Shown here: piece after piece, positions 1 through 8,246 of the stretch
Position numbering within the stretch: position 1 is the stretch's first letter
Layout of the letters: each line of letters begins with the position of its first letter
Assembly: GCF_009906795.1 (NCBI RefSeq)
Contig: NZ_JAAALN010000001.1
Span: forward strand, 1-64,000
DNA from: Kineococcus siccus
GTDB taxonomy: Bacteria; Actinomycetota; Actinomycetes; Actinomycetales; Kineococcaceae
Reading direction: 5' to 3'
Length of the DNA stretch: 64,000 nucleotides
The notes under the pieces: generated by a model
What the model was told of the DNA's origin: nothing
Databases searched by the model: none
Seen by the model: only the letters and a program-made list of their open reading frames with translations
Made by a program: the position numbers and the translations under genes

Positions 1-1037
1 GCCGCGTCCGCCGGCGCGTGGACGGCACCGCGACGGCGGAGGGCGCGGGCGTGCCGGTAGGCGTCGCGGTGCTGCCGCCCCGCGTCCGCCCAGTCGCGCC
101 GCGAGAGGTCGGGGCGGGCGCTGCGCCCGCGGGTCCGGACGGCCGCGAGCGCCCGCAGGAGGTCGTCACCGCCGAGCCGCCCGCTGAAGGTGTGGACCCA
201 GCCGGGACCGACCTCCCGCGCCAGCCGTGCCGCCCCCTCGTCGTCGGGGACGAGCACGGGCCGGTCGAGGGACAGGGCCAGCAGCTGCGCCCCGGAACCG
301 CCGCGGGCCGCGTAGGGCAGGACCACGAGCTCGCACGCTGCGACCTCGCGCGCCAGCTCGGCGTCGTCGAGGTGGCGCAGCTCGACGGTCACGCGGGGGT
401 CCTCGCGGGCCGCCTGCCGGACCCGGTCCGCCAGCGCGGCGTCGCCGGGCGCGCCCACGACCCGCAGCTGGAGGGCACCCGTCGTGGCCCGGAACGCGGC
501 CAGGAGGTCGTCGACGTTCTTGTAGGGGCGCAGGAGCCCCAGGTGCAGGAGCCGGCCCGGCACGGTTCGCACGCCGGCGGCCGGCGGGTACCAGTCCCGG
601 TAGTGCCCGTGCGGCACGACGACGGACGGCCCGGGGCGCACGGCGGGCAGCGTCCGGTCGCTCAGGTGGACCGTCAGCGTCGTGCCGGCGTCGAGGGCCG
701 CGAGCAGCGCGCCCTCCAGAGGAGTTCCCGCCTCGTGGGGGGAGGGGTTGTGCACCGTCCGGACGACGGCTGTGCGCGCCAGCCGCAGGCGCAGGACCAG
801 CGCGGCCGTCGCGGCCGCGCGCAGGGCGCGGCGCGAGGGGCGGTCGCTGCGCAGCAGCAGTTCCGGCCAGTGCAGGTGCAGGACGTCGTAGCGGCCGAGG
901 AGGGCGCGCGACCAGGAGAAGGTGCGCACGTCGACGTCGGGCGGCAGGGCCCGCAGGAGGAGGGTCAGGTAGGGGTTCGAGGTGGGCCGCGGACTCCGGA
1001 ACGACTGCAGGACCGCGATGCGCCGCTCGTGCGCCAC
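1..1037 (-). CDS. Glycosyltransferase, GT4-like (C-terminus cut by window edge)
   Basis: Translated from a GTG at 1037 the frame stays open to the window edge, about 345 residues, so the C-terminus is missing. The N-terminus (VAHERRIAVLQSF, then a YDVLHLHWPE segment) and a later GRLLHLGLLRPYKN segment look like a GT4/GT-B glycosyltransferase: acceptor-side Rossmann half first, then the nucleotide-sugar half. It is the last gene of a leftward operon, starting 5 bases after the cytidylyltransferase stop. A role in building an envelope polysaccharide or glycolipid is inferred from context; the sugar cannot be told. Confidence 0.75.
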   Translation of the reverse strand, partial: MAHERRIAVLQSFRSPRPTSNPYLTLLLRALPPDVDVRTFSWSRALLGRYDVLHLHWPELLLRSDRPSRRALRAAATAALVLRLRLARTAVVRTVHNPSPHEAGTPLEGALLAALDAGTTLTVHLSDRTLPAVRPGPSVVVPHGHYRDWYPPAAGVRTVPGRLLHLGLLRPYKNVDDLLAAFRATTGALQLRVVGAPGDAALADRVRQAAREDPRVTVELRHLDDAELAREVAACELVVLPYAARGGSGAQLLALSLDRPVLVPDDEGAARLAREVGPGWVHTFSGRLGGDDLLRALAAVRTRGRSARPDLSRRDWADAGRQHRDAYRHARALRRRGAVHAPADA

Positions 1038-1042
1038 GACCC

Positions 1043-1483
1043 TCAGCCGTGCGCTTCGATGAACTGCCGCAGCAGCGTCGAGGTCGTTGCGTGGGTGTAC
1101 GGGAAGTACACGACGCTCGCCCCCACGGCGGCCATGCTGGCCTCGAGCACCGCGCCCTTCGGGGTGCCCTGCCAGTCGTCGCCCTTGAACAGCACGTCGA
1201 ACCGCAGGCGCTGCCACATGGGCAGCTTGTCGCTCGTGCAGTCGTCCGCGACGACGCGGTCGACGAGGGCGAGGCTCTCGAGGATCTCCATGCGCTCCAC
1301 CAGCGGGATGACGGGACGCCGGCCCTTGGTGAGTTCGACGACCTCGTCGGTGACGGCGCCGACGATCAGCTCGTCGCAGTGCAGGCGCGCCCGTCGCAGG
1401 ATGTTGAGGTGGCCGATGTGGAAAAGGTCGTAGACCCCGGGCACGTAGCCGAGGACCGGCCGCGCCCCGTCCGGGGCGCTCAC
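1043..1483 (-). CDS. TagD-like cytidylyltransferase (146 aa)
   Basis: Small nucleotidyltransferase of the glycerol-3-phosphate cytidylyltransferase type. It shows GYVPGVYDLFHIGHLNILRR at residues 11-30, with the HIGH nucleotide-binding motif, and near the C-terminus an HATTSTLLR segment resembling the RTxGISTT motif of the family. About 140-150 residues is normal. The GTG start at 1483 overlaps the stop of the upstream CDP-alcohol phosphatidyltransferase by 4 bases, so the pair is translationally coupled. The likely reaction makes CDP-glycerol or another CDP-polyol from CTP in the cytosol, feeding the neighbouring membrane transferase. The exact substrate is not visible. Confidence 0.85.
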   Translation of the reverse strand: MSAPDGARPVLGYVPGVYDLFHIGHLNILRRARLHCDELIVGAVTDEVVELTKGRRPVIPLVERMEILESLALVDRVVADDCTSDKLPMWQRLRFDVLFKGDDWQGTPKGAVLEASMAAVGASVVYFPYTHATTSTLLRQFIEAHG

Positions 1484-2262
1484 GACGTGCCCCGACCCAG
1501 GGCGTCGACCTGGCGGTACCAGCTCACCATCGAGGCGGCGGTGACGAGGACGAAACCCGCGGCCAGCGCGCCGTAGACCCAGGCGAAGACGGCCGGCCAG
1601 CCGGCCAGCAGCATCACCAGGCACAGCACGCCGTAGTCGACCGGCACGGAGGCCAGCGACCGCAGGCGCGAGTGCTGCCGCGCCTCGCCGGCGCGCACGA
1701 CGGCCTGCCCGTCCCGCGTCCCGGCCGCCCGGCGGAGGTGGTCGTTGAGGATGATGGTGAAGAACCACGTCGACGCGACGGCGCTGAAGACGAGGGGGAC
1801 GAGCAGCCAGGCCTCCGGCCGCGGGTCCCACGTGCGGTAGGCGCCGATGAGGACGGCCAGGTGCAGGGTCGCGGTCTTCGCCGCGTCGACCACGTGGTCC
1901 AGCCACTCGCCGACCGCGGAACCCCCGCCGCGCAGCCGGGCCAGCTGCCCGTCGGCCGCGTCGAGGCCGTAGCCGAGGACGAGCAGCGCCCCCACGAGCA
2001 GACCGGTCCACCACGCGGGGGTCACGAGCGCGAGGACCGCGATCCCGGCCGCGGTGCACACGGCCGACGCCGCGGTGACCTGGTTGGGCGTGCGCCCGAG
2101 GACGTGGGCGGCGGCCGCGAGGCGGCGGCCCAGCGGGCGGTTCACGAAGCGCGAGTAGGCGGGTGCGCCCTTGGCGCTCTTCTGGGCCTGGCCGAGGCGG
2201 GCCACGGCCTCGGCGTAGCGCGAGGGGGCCGTCACCGTGGCCCCGGGCGTCGCGCTGCTCAC
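1480..2262 (-). CDS. CDP-alcohol phosphatidyltransferase family membrane protein
   Basis: The integral-membrane CDP-alcohol phosphotransferase signature DG(x)2AR(x)8G(x)3D(x)3D is complete: DGQLAR, then GEWLDHVVD. Several hydrophobic segments follow (LVGALLVLGYGLDA, VLIGAYRTW, LCLVMLLAGWPAVFAW). The family moves a phospho-alcohol from a CDP donor to a hydroxyl acceptor. I chose GTG 2262 (about 260 aa) because GGGGAG sits 7 bases upstream; the frame is open further upstream, but that part reads as low-complexity antisense. A possible 28-codon upstream frame (ATG 2345, stop 2259) overlaps this start. First gene of the leftward operon with the TagD-like enzyme and a glycosyltransferase. Confidence 0.85.
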   Translation of the reverse strand: MSSATPGATVTAPSRYAEAVARLGQAQKSAKGAPAYSRFVNRPLGRRLAAAAHVLGRTPNQVTAASAVCTAAGIAVLALVTPAWWTGLLVGALLVLGYGLDAADGQLARLRGGGSAVGEWLDHVVDAAKTATLHLAVLIGAYRTWDPRPEAWLLVPLVFSAVASTWFFTIILNDHLRRAAGTRDGQAVVRAGEARQHSRLRSLASVPVDYGVLCLVMLLAGWPAVFAWVYGALAAGFVLVTAASMVSWYRQVDALGRGTS

Positions 2263-2549
2263 GACGCCGCTCCCCGCCGCCGCCGGGGCGAGCCCGCGCG
2301 CCGCGGTGCAGCGCCGGCCGGTGCGGGGGTGGGGTTGGTCTCCATGGTCCGACCAAGGGTGCCAGCCGGGGTCCGCACGCGGGGCGGAACCGGTCGATCC
2401 GCGCGGTCCGGCCGGTGGTCGGCCGACGTCGCCGTTCCCCCACCTCGGGCCCACCCGCTGTGCGAAGCTGACGGCCGCCGCCGCGTCGGTCACCTCCGCG
2501 CCGGGTCGTCGGGGCGGGGGCGGGCTCGCAGCCCCGGAGAGCGAGGAGC

Positions 2550-2600
2550 GTGCGCATGCAGGCCACGGGCGAACTCCCCCCGTGCGCGGGGCACCGGTGA
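2550..2600 (+). CDS. Possible 16-aa leader peptide of the acyltransferase operon
   Basis: A GTG at 2550 preceded by GAGGAG opens a 17-codon frame whose TGA overlaps the GTG start of the acyltransferase at 2597 in a GTGA. The good ribosome site lies in front of this frame, not in front of the acyltransferase, so it may serve to couple translation. Too short to support by protein content. Confidence 0.3.
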   Translation: MRMQATGELPPCAGHR

Positions 2601-3649
2601 CGACGCCGGGCGACGCGGACGGTGCGGGGCGGCTCGACGGGCGCCACGACTGGCTGGACGCCGTGCGCGGCACGGCCGTCGTGCTGGTGGTCCTCTACCA
2701 CGCGGTCATCGCGCTGGACGTCGTCGGCGTCGAGCCGCCGCGGTGGGTGGCCGCGACGACGAACGGGCTGTCCCCGCTGCGGATCCCGGTGCTGGTCCTG
2801 CTGTCGGGCCTGCTCCTGCCGCTGTCGCTGCGCAAGCCGCCGGGGACCTACGTCGACGGCAAGCTCCGGCTGATCGGCTGGCCGTGGCTGGTGTGGACCT
2901 GCGTCACGGTGCTGGTCCTCACCGCCGGCAGCCACGTCGCCGGGGACGGGAACTTCGGCCCGGCCCGGATCGCGCAGTTCGTCGTCTCGCCGCAGACGTA
3001 CACCTGGTACCTGCTCCACCTCCTCCTCTACTACCTGCTGGCCCTCGTGCTGCCGCCCCGGGTCCGGTCCGCGCTCGTGGTGCCGCTGCTGCTCGTGGCG
3101 TTCCTGGACCAGCCGGAGGCGTTGCGGCGCCTGCTGTTCCTGTTCGGCGTCTTCCTGCTCGGCGACCACCTGGCGCGCGTGCGCCCGTCCCTGGCCCTGC
3201 CGCGGCACCCGGCCGTAGTGCCCGTCGCCGCGGTCTGCGCCGCGGTGTTCGCGGGGCTGTCGGCCGGGGGCGTGGACACCCGCTACCGGCCGGTGTCGGT
3301 CGTCGGGGTGCTCGCCACCGTCGTGGTTCTCGCCGCGGTCGCCCGGCGCTGGCGCTCGGCGGCGCCCGTGCGGGCGGCGGCCGCGCTGGGCCGGGACTCG
3401 ATCGTCTACTACACGACCCACTGGGTCGCGGTGGCCGTCACGGCCAACGTCCTGGCGCTCGCGGGGGTGCGGCGTGCGGTGCTCGCCACCGCGCTGCTGG
3501 TGCTGGTCGGCCTGCTCGTCCCGGCGGTGGCGGTGCGCTACCGCGCCGTCCCGGTGGTGGGCCTCCTGTACGCGCTGCCGCCGTGGTCGCGTTCCGGGAC
3601 GCCCACCCTGCAGCGGCCGGCGCGGGCCGCGCGCCGGGGACGGGCCTGA
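2597..3649 (+). CDS. Acyltransferase 3 family membrane protein (1 of 2)
   Basis: Polytopic membrane protein of about 350 residues with the acyltransferase-3 opening RHDWLDAVRGTAVVLVVLYH. The conserved R and H follow a D/E-rich start and the first membrane helix. Around ten hydrophobic segments follow (VLVLLSGLLLPLSL, LLHLLLYYLLALVL, VVLAAVARRW). Family members O-acetylate or O-acylate exported glycans, antibiotics or lipids. Two GTG starts are possible (2582 and 2597); 2597 is preferred because it overlaps the leader frame stop. The next acyltransferase starts 1 base downstream. Diverges from the CDP-alcohol transferase operon. Confidence 0.85.
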   Translation: MTTPGDADGAGRLDGRHDWLDAVRGTAVVLVVLYHAVIALDVVGVEPPRWVAATTNGLSPLRIPVLVLLSGLLLPLSLRKPPGTYVDGKLRLIGWPWLVWTCVTVLVLTAGSHVAGDGNFGPARIAQFVVSPQTYTWYLLHLLLYYLLALVLPPRVRSALVVPLLLVAFLDQPEALRRLLFLFGVFLLGDHLARVRPSLALPRHPAVVPVAAVCAAVFAGLSAGGVDTRYRPVSVVGVLATVVVLAAVARRWRSAAPVRAAAALGRDSIVYYTTHWVAVAVTANVLALAGVRRAVLATALLVLVGLLVPAVAVRYRAVPVVGLLYALPPWSRSGTPTLQRPARAARRGRA

Positions 3650-3650
3650 C

Positions 3651-4754
3651 GTGAGCAGCGGTCCGACGACGCTGCCGTCCCCCGGGCGCACGCCGGTCGC
3701 GCGGGTGGCCTGGGTCGACAGCGCCCGGGGCCTCGCCATCGTCCTCGTCGTGCTCTACCACAGCGCGAACTGGCTCTCCTCGGTCGGACTGCCCGTGCGC
3801 GAGTGGCTCGCGGTGAACGACGCCCTGGTGTCGGTGCGGATGCCGCTGTTCTTCACCACGGCCGGTCTCTTCGCGGCCAAGTGGTTCACCGCGGGCTGGG
3901 GTCCGCTGTGGCGGGCCAAGCTCTCGCTGTACCTGTGGGTCCTCCTGGTGTGGTCGGCCGTCGGTGCGGCGTTCTTCCTGGCGGGCGTTGCGGCGCAGGG
4001 GAACTGCTGCAGCCTGCGGGGGCTGTTCCTCTCGGGGGCCGGTGTCGTCGTCGCCCCCGTCGCCCCCCGGCTGGAACTCTGGTTCGTCTGGGCCCTCGGG
4101 TTGTTCTACGTGCTCGGGCGCTGCCTGCGCGGGGTCGACCACCGCCTGCAGCTGCTCGCGGCGCTCGCGCTGTCGATGGCGGCGACGGGCCACCTCGAGC
4201 TCTCCAACGTGGGCTGGACGAAGGCCCCGCAGTACTGGTTCTTCTTCCTCGCCGGCGCGCACCTGCGCCACCTCGTGCTCCGCGTCGGGGCGGCGGGCCG
4301 GGTCCCCACCGTCGCGGCGGTCGTCGCCGCGGCCGCGCTGGCCGGGGCCGCGCAGCGCTGGGACCTCGCGCGCCTGCCCGTCGTCCCCTTCGTCCTCGCC
4401 GTGTGCGGCGTCGTCCTGGGCGTCGCCGCGAGCCGGGTGCTGCGCCACCTGCGCGTCGTCCCCTGGCTGGGTGCGCGCACCCTGCAGGTCTACGTCGCGC
4501 ACACCCCGCTGGTCATCACCGCCGTCGTCGTCCTGGTCGCCCTCGGCCGGATCGACGACCTCGGGCCCTGGGCGCCGTTCGTCGTGCCCGTCGTCGCCGC
4601 GGTCGCGGTCGTCCTCGCCCTCGCGCTGCACGAGGTTCCCCGGCTGCAGGTCCTCTACCGGCAACCCGGGTGGCTGCAGGAGCTGCCGGTGACCGTGCGG
4701 CGGGCCCGCGGCCGCGGGGCCGCGGGGCGCACCGGCGACGGGGGGCCCGCGTGA
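3651..4754 (+). CDS. Acyltransferase 3 family membrane protein (2 of 2)
   Basis: 367-aa polytopic protein with the same layout as its upstream neighbour: RVAWVDSARGLAIVLVVLYH near residue 20, then MPLFFTTAGLFAAKWF and repeated hydrophobic helices to KLSLYLWVLLVW and beyond. It is a separate gene rather than a close duplicate, since the two are similar only in the family motif. It probably O-acylates a surface glycan from the inner face of the membrane or as a transporter-transferase. GTG start one base after the previous stop; its own stop overlaps the next GTG by 4 bases, so three genes are co-translated. Confidence 0.85.
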   Translation: MSSGPTTLPSPGRTPVARVAWVDSARGLAIVLVVLYHSANWLSSVGLPVREWLAVNDALVSVRMPLFFTTAGLFAAKWFTAGWGPLWRAKLSLYLWVLLVWSAVGAAFFLAGVAAQGNCCSLRGLFLSGAGVVVAPVAPRLELWFVWALGLFYVLGRCLRGVDHRLQLLAALALSMAATGHLELSNVGWTKAPQYWFFFLAGAHLRHLVLRVGAAGRVPTVAAVVAAAALAGAAQRWDLARLPVVPFVLAVCGVVLGVAASRVLRHLRVVPWLGARTLQVYVAHTPLVITAVVVLVALGRIDDLGPWAPFVVPVVAAVAVVLALALHEVPRLQVLYRQPGWLQELPVTVRRARGRGAAGRTGDGGPA

Positions 4755-5725
4755 GCGGCGACGTGCCCGGTCGGCACCCGGCACCCGGCACCGCGCGGGT
4801 CGTGGTGGCCGTCCTGACCTACCGGCGCCCCGCCGACCTCGCGGAGCTGCTGCCGCTCGTGCTGGCCCAGGCGGCCCGGCTGCCCGCGGCGCGCGTGCTC
4901 GTCGTGGACAACGACCCGGACGCCGGGGCCGGGGAGCTCGTCGCGGCGGCGGCCGCCACCGCGACGGCCCCCCTGGACTACGCCCACGAGCCGCGGCCCG
5001 GCATCGCGGCGGCGCGCAACCGGGCCCTGGCCGAGGCCGCCGCCGACGACCTCCTGGTGTTCCTCGACGACGACGAGCGGCCGGGACCGCGGTGGCTGGC
5101 GGACCTGCTCGCCGTCCACGAGGAGACGGGGGCGGCGGGGGTCGTCGGCCCGGTCGTCTCCTCCTTCGCCGAACCGCTGGACCCGTGGATCGTCGCCGGC
5201 CGGTTCTTCGACCGCCGCCGGCTGCCCACGGGGACGCGCGTGCACGTCGCCGCCACCAACAACCTGCTGCTGGACCTGCGGGCCGTGCGCGCCACGGGCG
5301 TCGTCTTCGACGAGCGCTTCGGCCTGAGCGGCGGGTCCGACACCCTCTTCACGCGCGAGCTGACCGCCGCCGGGCTGTCCCTGGTGTGGTGCGACGAGGC
5401 GGTGGTGACCGACGTCGTCCCGGCGGCCCGCGCGACGCGCGACTGGGTGCTGCGGCGGGCCCTGCGCAGCGGCAACGGGTGGAGCCGGACGTCCCTGGCC
5501 CTGGCGCCGGACCCGCTGCGGCGCTGGCGCACCCGCGGGGGGCTGACGGTGCGGGGTGCCGCGCGCGTCGCGACGGGCGCGGTGTCCGTGGGGGCCGGTG
5601 TCCTCACCCGGCGCCCCGCCCTGGTGGCGCGGGGCGCGCGGACGCTGGCGCGGGGCGCCGGGTTCGTCAGCGGCGCGTGGGGCTGGACGTACGTCGAGTA
5701 CCGCCGTCCGCGGGAGGCGTCGTGA
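4751..5725 (+). CDS. Family 2 glycosyltransferase (324 aa)
   Basis: GT2/GT-A inverting glycosyltransferase. VVVAVLTYRRPADL opens the nucleotide-sugar fold, EPRPGIAAARNRAL is the typical middle motif, and LLVFLDDDERPGPRWL carries the metal-binding DxD near residue 105. The later VVTDVVPAARATRDWVLRR segment is common in GT2 proteins of exopolysaccharide clusters. GTG start overlaps the acyltransferase stop by 4 bases; last gene of the rightward three-gene operon, converging on rmlC. Donor and acceptor are unknown; rhamnose transfer is possible because the rml genes are adjacent, but this is inference. Confidence 0.85.
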   Translation: MSGDVPGRHPAPGTARVVVAVLTYRRPADLAELLPLVLAQAARLPAARVLVVDNDPDAGAGELVAAAAATATAPLDYAHEPRPGIAAARNRALAEAAADDLLVFLDDDERPGPRWLADLLAVHEETGAAGVVGPVVSSFAEPLDPWIVAGRFFDRRRLPTGTRVHVAATNNLLLDLRAVRATGVVFDERFGLSGGSDTLFTRELTAAGLSLVWCDEAVVTDVVPAARATRDWVLRRALRSGNGWSRTSLALAPDPLRRWRTRGGLTVRGAARVATGAVSVGAGVLTRRPALVARGARTLARGAGFVSGAWGWTYVEYRRPREAS

Positions 5726-5739
5726 GGCGGGCCGGCAGC

Positions 5740-6366
5740 TCAGCCGCGGTCGTCGCCGCGTGTCGCCGCGTGGGCGGTGCACGCCTCGAGGGTCGGCAGC
5801 AGCCCGGTGTCCCGGGCCGTGCGCAGCGACGGTGCCTCGCGGTCCTTGTCCGACAGCCGCAGGGTGAGCGGAGCCCCGTCGCGGCCCGTCGTGGGCCAGG
5901 TGATGCCCAGGTCCGGGTCGAACGGGTCGACGCCGTGCTCGCGGCCCGGCGCGTAGCCCGCGGAGCACAGGTACACGACGGTGGAGGCGTCGGCGAGGGA
6001 CAGGAACGCGTGCCCCAGCCCCACCGGGAGGTGGACGGCGCGCCGGTCGACGTCGTCGAGCACGACCGACTCCCACCGCCCGAACGTCGGCGACCCGACC
6101 CGCAGGTCCACCACGACGTCCAGGACCGCGCCGCTCGCGCAGAACACGTACTTCGCCTGCCCCGGAGGCACGTCGGCGAAGTGCACGCCGCGCAGCACGC
6201 CCGCGGCCGAGACGGAGCAGTTCGCCTGGGCCAGGTCGAAGGGCGCGCCGGTGGCGGCGCGGAACGCGTCGTCGGTGAACCACTCGAGGAACGTGCCGCG
6301 GTCGTCGTCGAACTGCCGGGGCGTCAGCACCTGGGCGCCGGCGATCGCGAGCTGGCGGGTCTGCAC
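5740..6366 (-). CDS. rmlC: dTDP-4-dehydrorhamnose 3,5-epimerase (RmlC)
   Basis: 208-aa cupin-type epimerase for the third step of dTDP-L-rhamnose synthesis. Visible motifs: FDDDRGTFLEWFTDDAF near residue 20, ANCSVSAAGVLRGVHFADVP with the active-site His, VVVDLRVGSPTFGRWESVVL, and PVGLGHAFLSL (family usual PxGxxHGF). Start GTG 6366 follows AGGAG at 8-9 bases. It faces away from rmlD across a 107-bp divergent gap that holds a leftward TAGGCT hexamer at 6428-6433. It differs slightly from the usual RGLHYQ, so an epimerase acting on a related dTDP-sugar cannot be excluded, but all four rml genes are here. Confidence 0.88.
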   Translation of the reverse strand: MQTRQLAIAGAQVLTPRQFDDDRGTFLEWFTDDAFRAATGAPFDLAQANCSVSAAGVLRGVHFADVPPGQAKYVFCASGAVLDVVVDLRVGSPTFGRWESVVLDDVDRRAVHLPVGLGHAFLSLADASTVVYLCSAGYAPGREHGVDPFDPDLGITWPTTGRDGAPLTLRLSDKDREAPSLRTARDTGLLPTLEACTAHAATRGDDRG

Positions 6367-6427
6367 GGGGCGCTCCTGGGGCCGGGGGGTCCTGCCGGGC
6401 CGCGCCCACCGGGGGCGCGGGACCGTC

Positions 6428-6433
6428 AGCCTA
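6428..6433 (-). promoter_or_regulatory. Candidate -10 box for rmlC
   Basis: Read leftward the hexamer is TAGGCT, matching the actinobacterial TANNNT -10 consensus, about 62 bases before the rmlC start inside the rmlC/rmlD divergent region. No convincing -35 is seen. Confidence 0.35.
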
Positions 6434-6473
6434 GGAGCAGCGCACGGCCGTGCGCGGGAGCGGGAGGTCCGTC

Positions 6474-7325
6474 GTGCGCTGGGTCGTGACGGGGGCGGCC
6501 GGCCTGCTGGGCCGGGACGTGGTGCGGGTCCTGTCGGCCGCGCCGGGCGGCGCGGACGTGGTCGCCCTGGCGCGCCGCGATCTCGACGTGGTGGACGCCG
6601 ACGCGTGCGCGGCCGCGGTCGCCGAGGCCGACGTGGTGGTGAACTGCGCGGCCTACACCGCGGTCGACGCCGCGGAGGCGGACGAGGACGCCGCCGCCGC
6701 GGTGAACGCGCGCGGGGCGGGGAACCTGGCCGTCGCCTCGGCCGCCGCCGGGGCCCGGCTCGTCCACGTGTCCACGGACTACGTCTTCGACGGCCGCGCG
6801 AGCACCCCCTACCGGGTGTCGGACGCGACGGCGCCGCTGTCCGCGTACGGCCGCACCAAGCTGGCGGGCGAGCGGGCGGTGCTCGCCGGGAACCCGGACG
6901 CGCTCGTGGTGCGCACGTCGTGGCTCTACGGGCGGCACGGACCGTGCTTCCCCAAGACGATGGTCCGGGTGGGGCGCGAGCGCGGCGCGCTGGCCGTGGT
7001 CGACGACCAGGTCGGTCAGCCGACGTGGACCGCGGACGTCGCTCGCGTCCTGCGCGACCTGGTCGTGCGCGCCGCACCGCCGGGCACCTACCACGCCACG
7101 GCGGGGGGCCGGGCGTCCTGGTTCGCGTTCGCCGGTGCGGTGCTGGGCTCCGCGGGCCTGCACGACGTCGTCCTGCGCCCCGTCCCGTCCGCCGAGTACC
7201 CGACCGCCGCCGTGCGGCCGCGGTTCTCCGTCCTCGACGTGGACCGCCTCGCGGAGGTGGGCGTCTCCCCGCCCGGGGACTGGCGGGAGCGGTGGGCCGC
7301 CGCGGCGGGCACCGTCCTGGCGTGA
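6474..7325 (+). CDS. rmlD: dTDP-4-dehydrorhamnose reductase (RmlD)
   Basis: 283-aa extended short-chain reductase that makes dTDP-L-rhamnose with NAD(P)H. Start GTG 6474 has GGGAGG 7 bases upstream. VVTGAAGLLGRDVVRVL is the nucleotide-binding glycine motif, VHVSTDYVFDG is the RmlD signature, and SAYGRTKLAGE holds the catalytic YxxxK (near residue 123). RTSWLYGRHG and the late YPTAAVRPRFSVLD are also typical. It is alone on its strand, converging on rmlA and diverging from rmlC, so the pathway genes are split between promoters rather than in one operon. Confidence 0.92.
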   Translation: MRWVVTGAAGLLGRDVVRVLSAAPGGADVVALARRDLDVVDADACAAAVAEADVVVNCAAYTAVDAAEADEDAAAAVNARGAGNLAVASAAAGARLVHVSTDYVFDGRASTPYRVSDATAPLSAYGRTKLAGERAVLAGNPDALVVRTSWLYGRHGPCFPKTMVRVGRERGALAVVDDQVGQPTWTADVARVLRDLVVRAAPPGTYHATAGGRASWFAFAGAVLGSAGLHDVVLRPVPSAEYPTAAVRPRFSVLDVDRLAEVGVSPPGDWRERWAAAAGTVLA

Positions 7326-7342
7326 GCTCGGCCCGCGCCGTC

Positions 7343-8215
7343 TCAGCCGCGCTCGCGGTCGAGCAGCTCGAGGAGGTAGCTGCCGTACCCGCTCTTGCTC
7401 AGCGAGGAGCCCCGGGCCCGCAGCTCCTCGTCGCTCAGCCAGCCCTGCCGCCAGGCCACCTCCTCGGGGCAGCCGATCTTCAGGCCCTGCCGCGACTCGA
7501 GCGTGCTCACGTAGTTGCTGGCCGCCAGCATCTGGTCGAAGGTCCCGGTGTCCAGCCAGGCCGTCCCCCGCGGGAGCACCTCGACGTGCAGGTCGCCCCG
7601 GCGCAGGTAGGTGAGGTTCACGTCGGTGATCTCGAGCTCCCCGCGGGCCGAGGGCCGCAGCCCCCGGGCGATCTCGACGACGTCGTTGTCGTAGAAGTAC
7701 AGGCCGGGGACGGCGTAGTTGCTGCGGGGGACGGACGGCTTCTCGGTGAGCGTCAGCACGGTGCCCGCGTCGTCGAACTCGACGATGCCGTACGCCGCCG
7801 GCTCCCGGACCCAGTAGGCGAAGATGGCCGCCCCCCGCACCGCCGAGAACCGTTGCAGCTGCTGGCCGAGGCCGGGTCCGTAGAAGATGTTGTCGCCCAG
7901 CACGAGCGCGACGGTGTCGTCGCCGATGAAGTCGCGGCCGATGAGGAACGCCTGGGCCAGCCCGTCGGGGGAGGGCTGCTGGGCGTACGTCAGGGACATC
8001 CCGAAGTCCGACCCGTCGCCCAGCAACCGGGTGAACTGGTCGGCGTCCTGCGGCGTCGTGATGACGAGCACGTCGCGCACGCCCGCCAGCATCAGCGTGG
8101 ACAGCGGGTAGTAGACCATCGGCTTGTCGTACACCGCGATGAGCTGCTTGCTCGTCGCCCGGGTGATGGGGTGCAACCGGGTGCCGGAGCCACCGGCCAG
8201 GATGATTCCCCGCAT
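7343..8215 (-). CDS. rmlA: Glucose-1-phosphate thymidylyltransferase (RmlA)
   Basis: 290-aa nucleotidyltransferase for the first step of dTDP-rhamnose synthesis. [18 protein letters not shown] is the signature at the N-terminus and fixes the ATG at 8215; [20 protein letters not shown] and [12 protein letters not shown] follow. [19 protein letters not shown] and [15 protein letters not shown] are also family motifs. Length is normal. The upstream in-frame extension overlaps rmlB on the other strand and lacks homology. Only 31 bases separate its start from that of rmlB. Confidence 0.95.
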   Translation of the reverse strand: MRGIILAGGSGTRLHPITRATSKQLIAVYDKPMVYYPLSTLMLAGVRDVLVITTPQDADQFTRLLGDGSDFGMSLTYAQQPSPDGLAQAFLIGRDFIGDDTVALVLGDNIFYGPGLGQQLQRFSAVRGAAIFAYWVREPAAYGIVEFDDAGTVLTLTEKPSVPRSNYAVPGLYFYDNDVVEIARGLRPSARGELEITDVNLTYLRRGDLHVEVLPRGTAWLDTGTFDQMLAASNYVSTLESRQGLKIGCPEEVAWRQGWLSDEELRARGSSLSKSGYGSYLLELLDRERG

Positions 8216-8246
8216 GTCCGGCGAGTATGCCAGTAGCATCCGTCCC
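8216..8246. promoter_or_regulatory. 31-bp divergent leaderless promoter region of rmlA and rmlB
   Basis: Rightward, TAGCAT at 8234-8239 sits 7 bases before the rmlB ATG. Leftward, CATACT sits 8 bases before the rmlA ATG. Both placements imply transcription starting at or next to the start codon, with no room for a Shine-Dalgarno site. The two boxes overlap in an ATGC-N5-GCAT inverted repeat (8226-8238), so a single bound factor could affect both genes. Confidence 0.5.

Noticed and set aside
1043-3739. Very long leftward open frame covering the TagD-like gene and the acyltransferase region
   Set aside because: Only its last 146 codons have family motifs. The rest is Arg/Pro-rich antisense of the acyltransferase, as expected at this G+C content.
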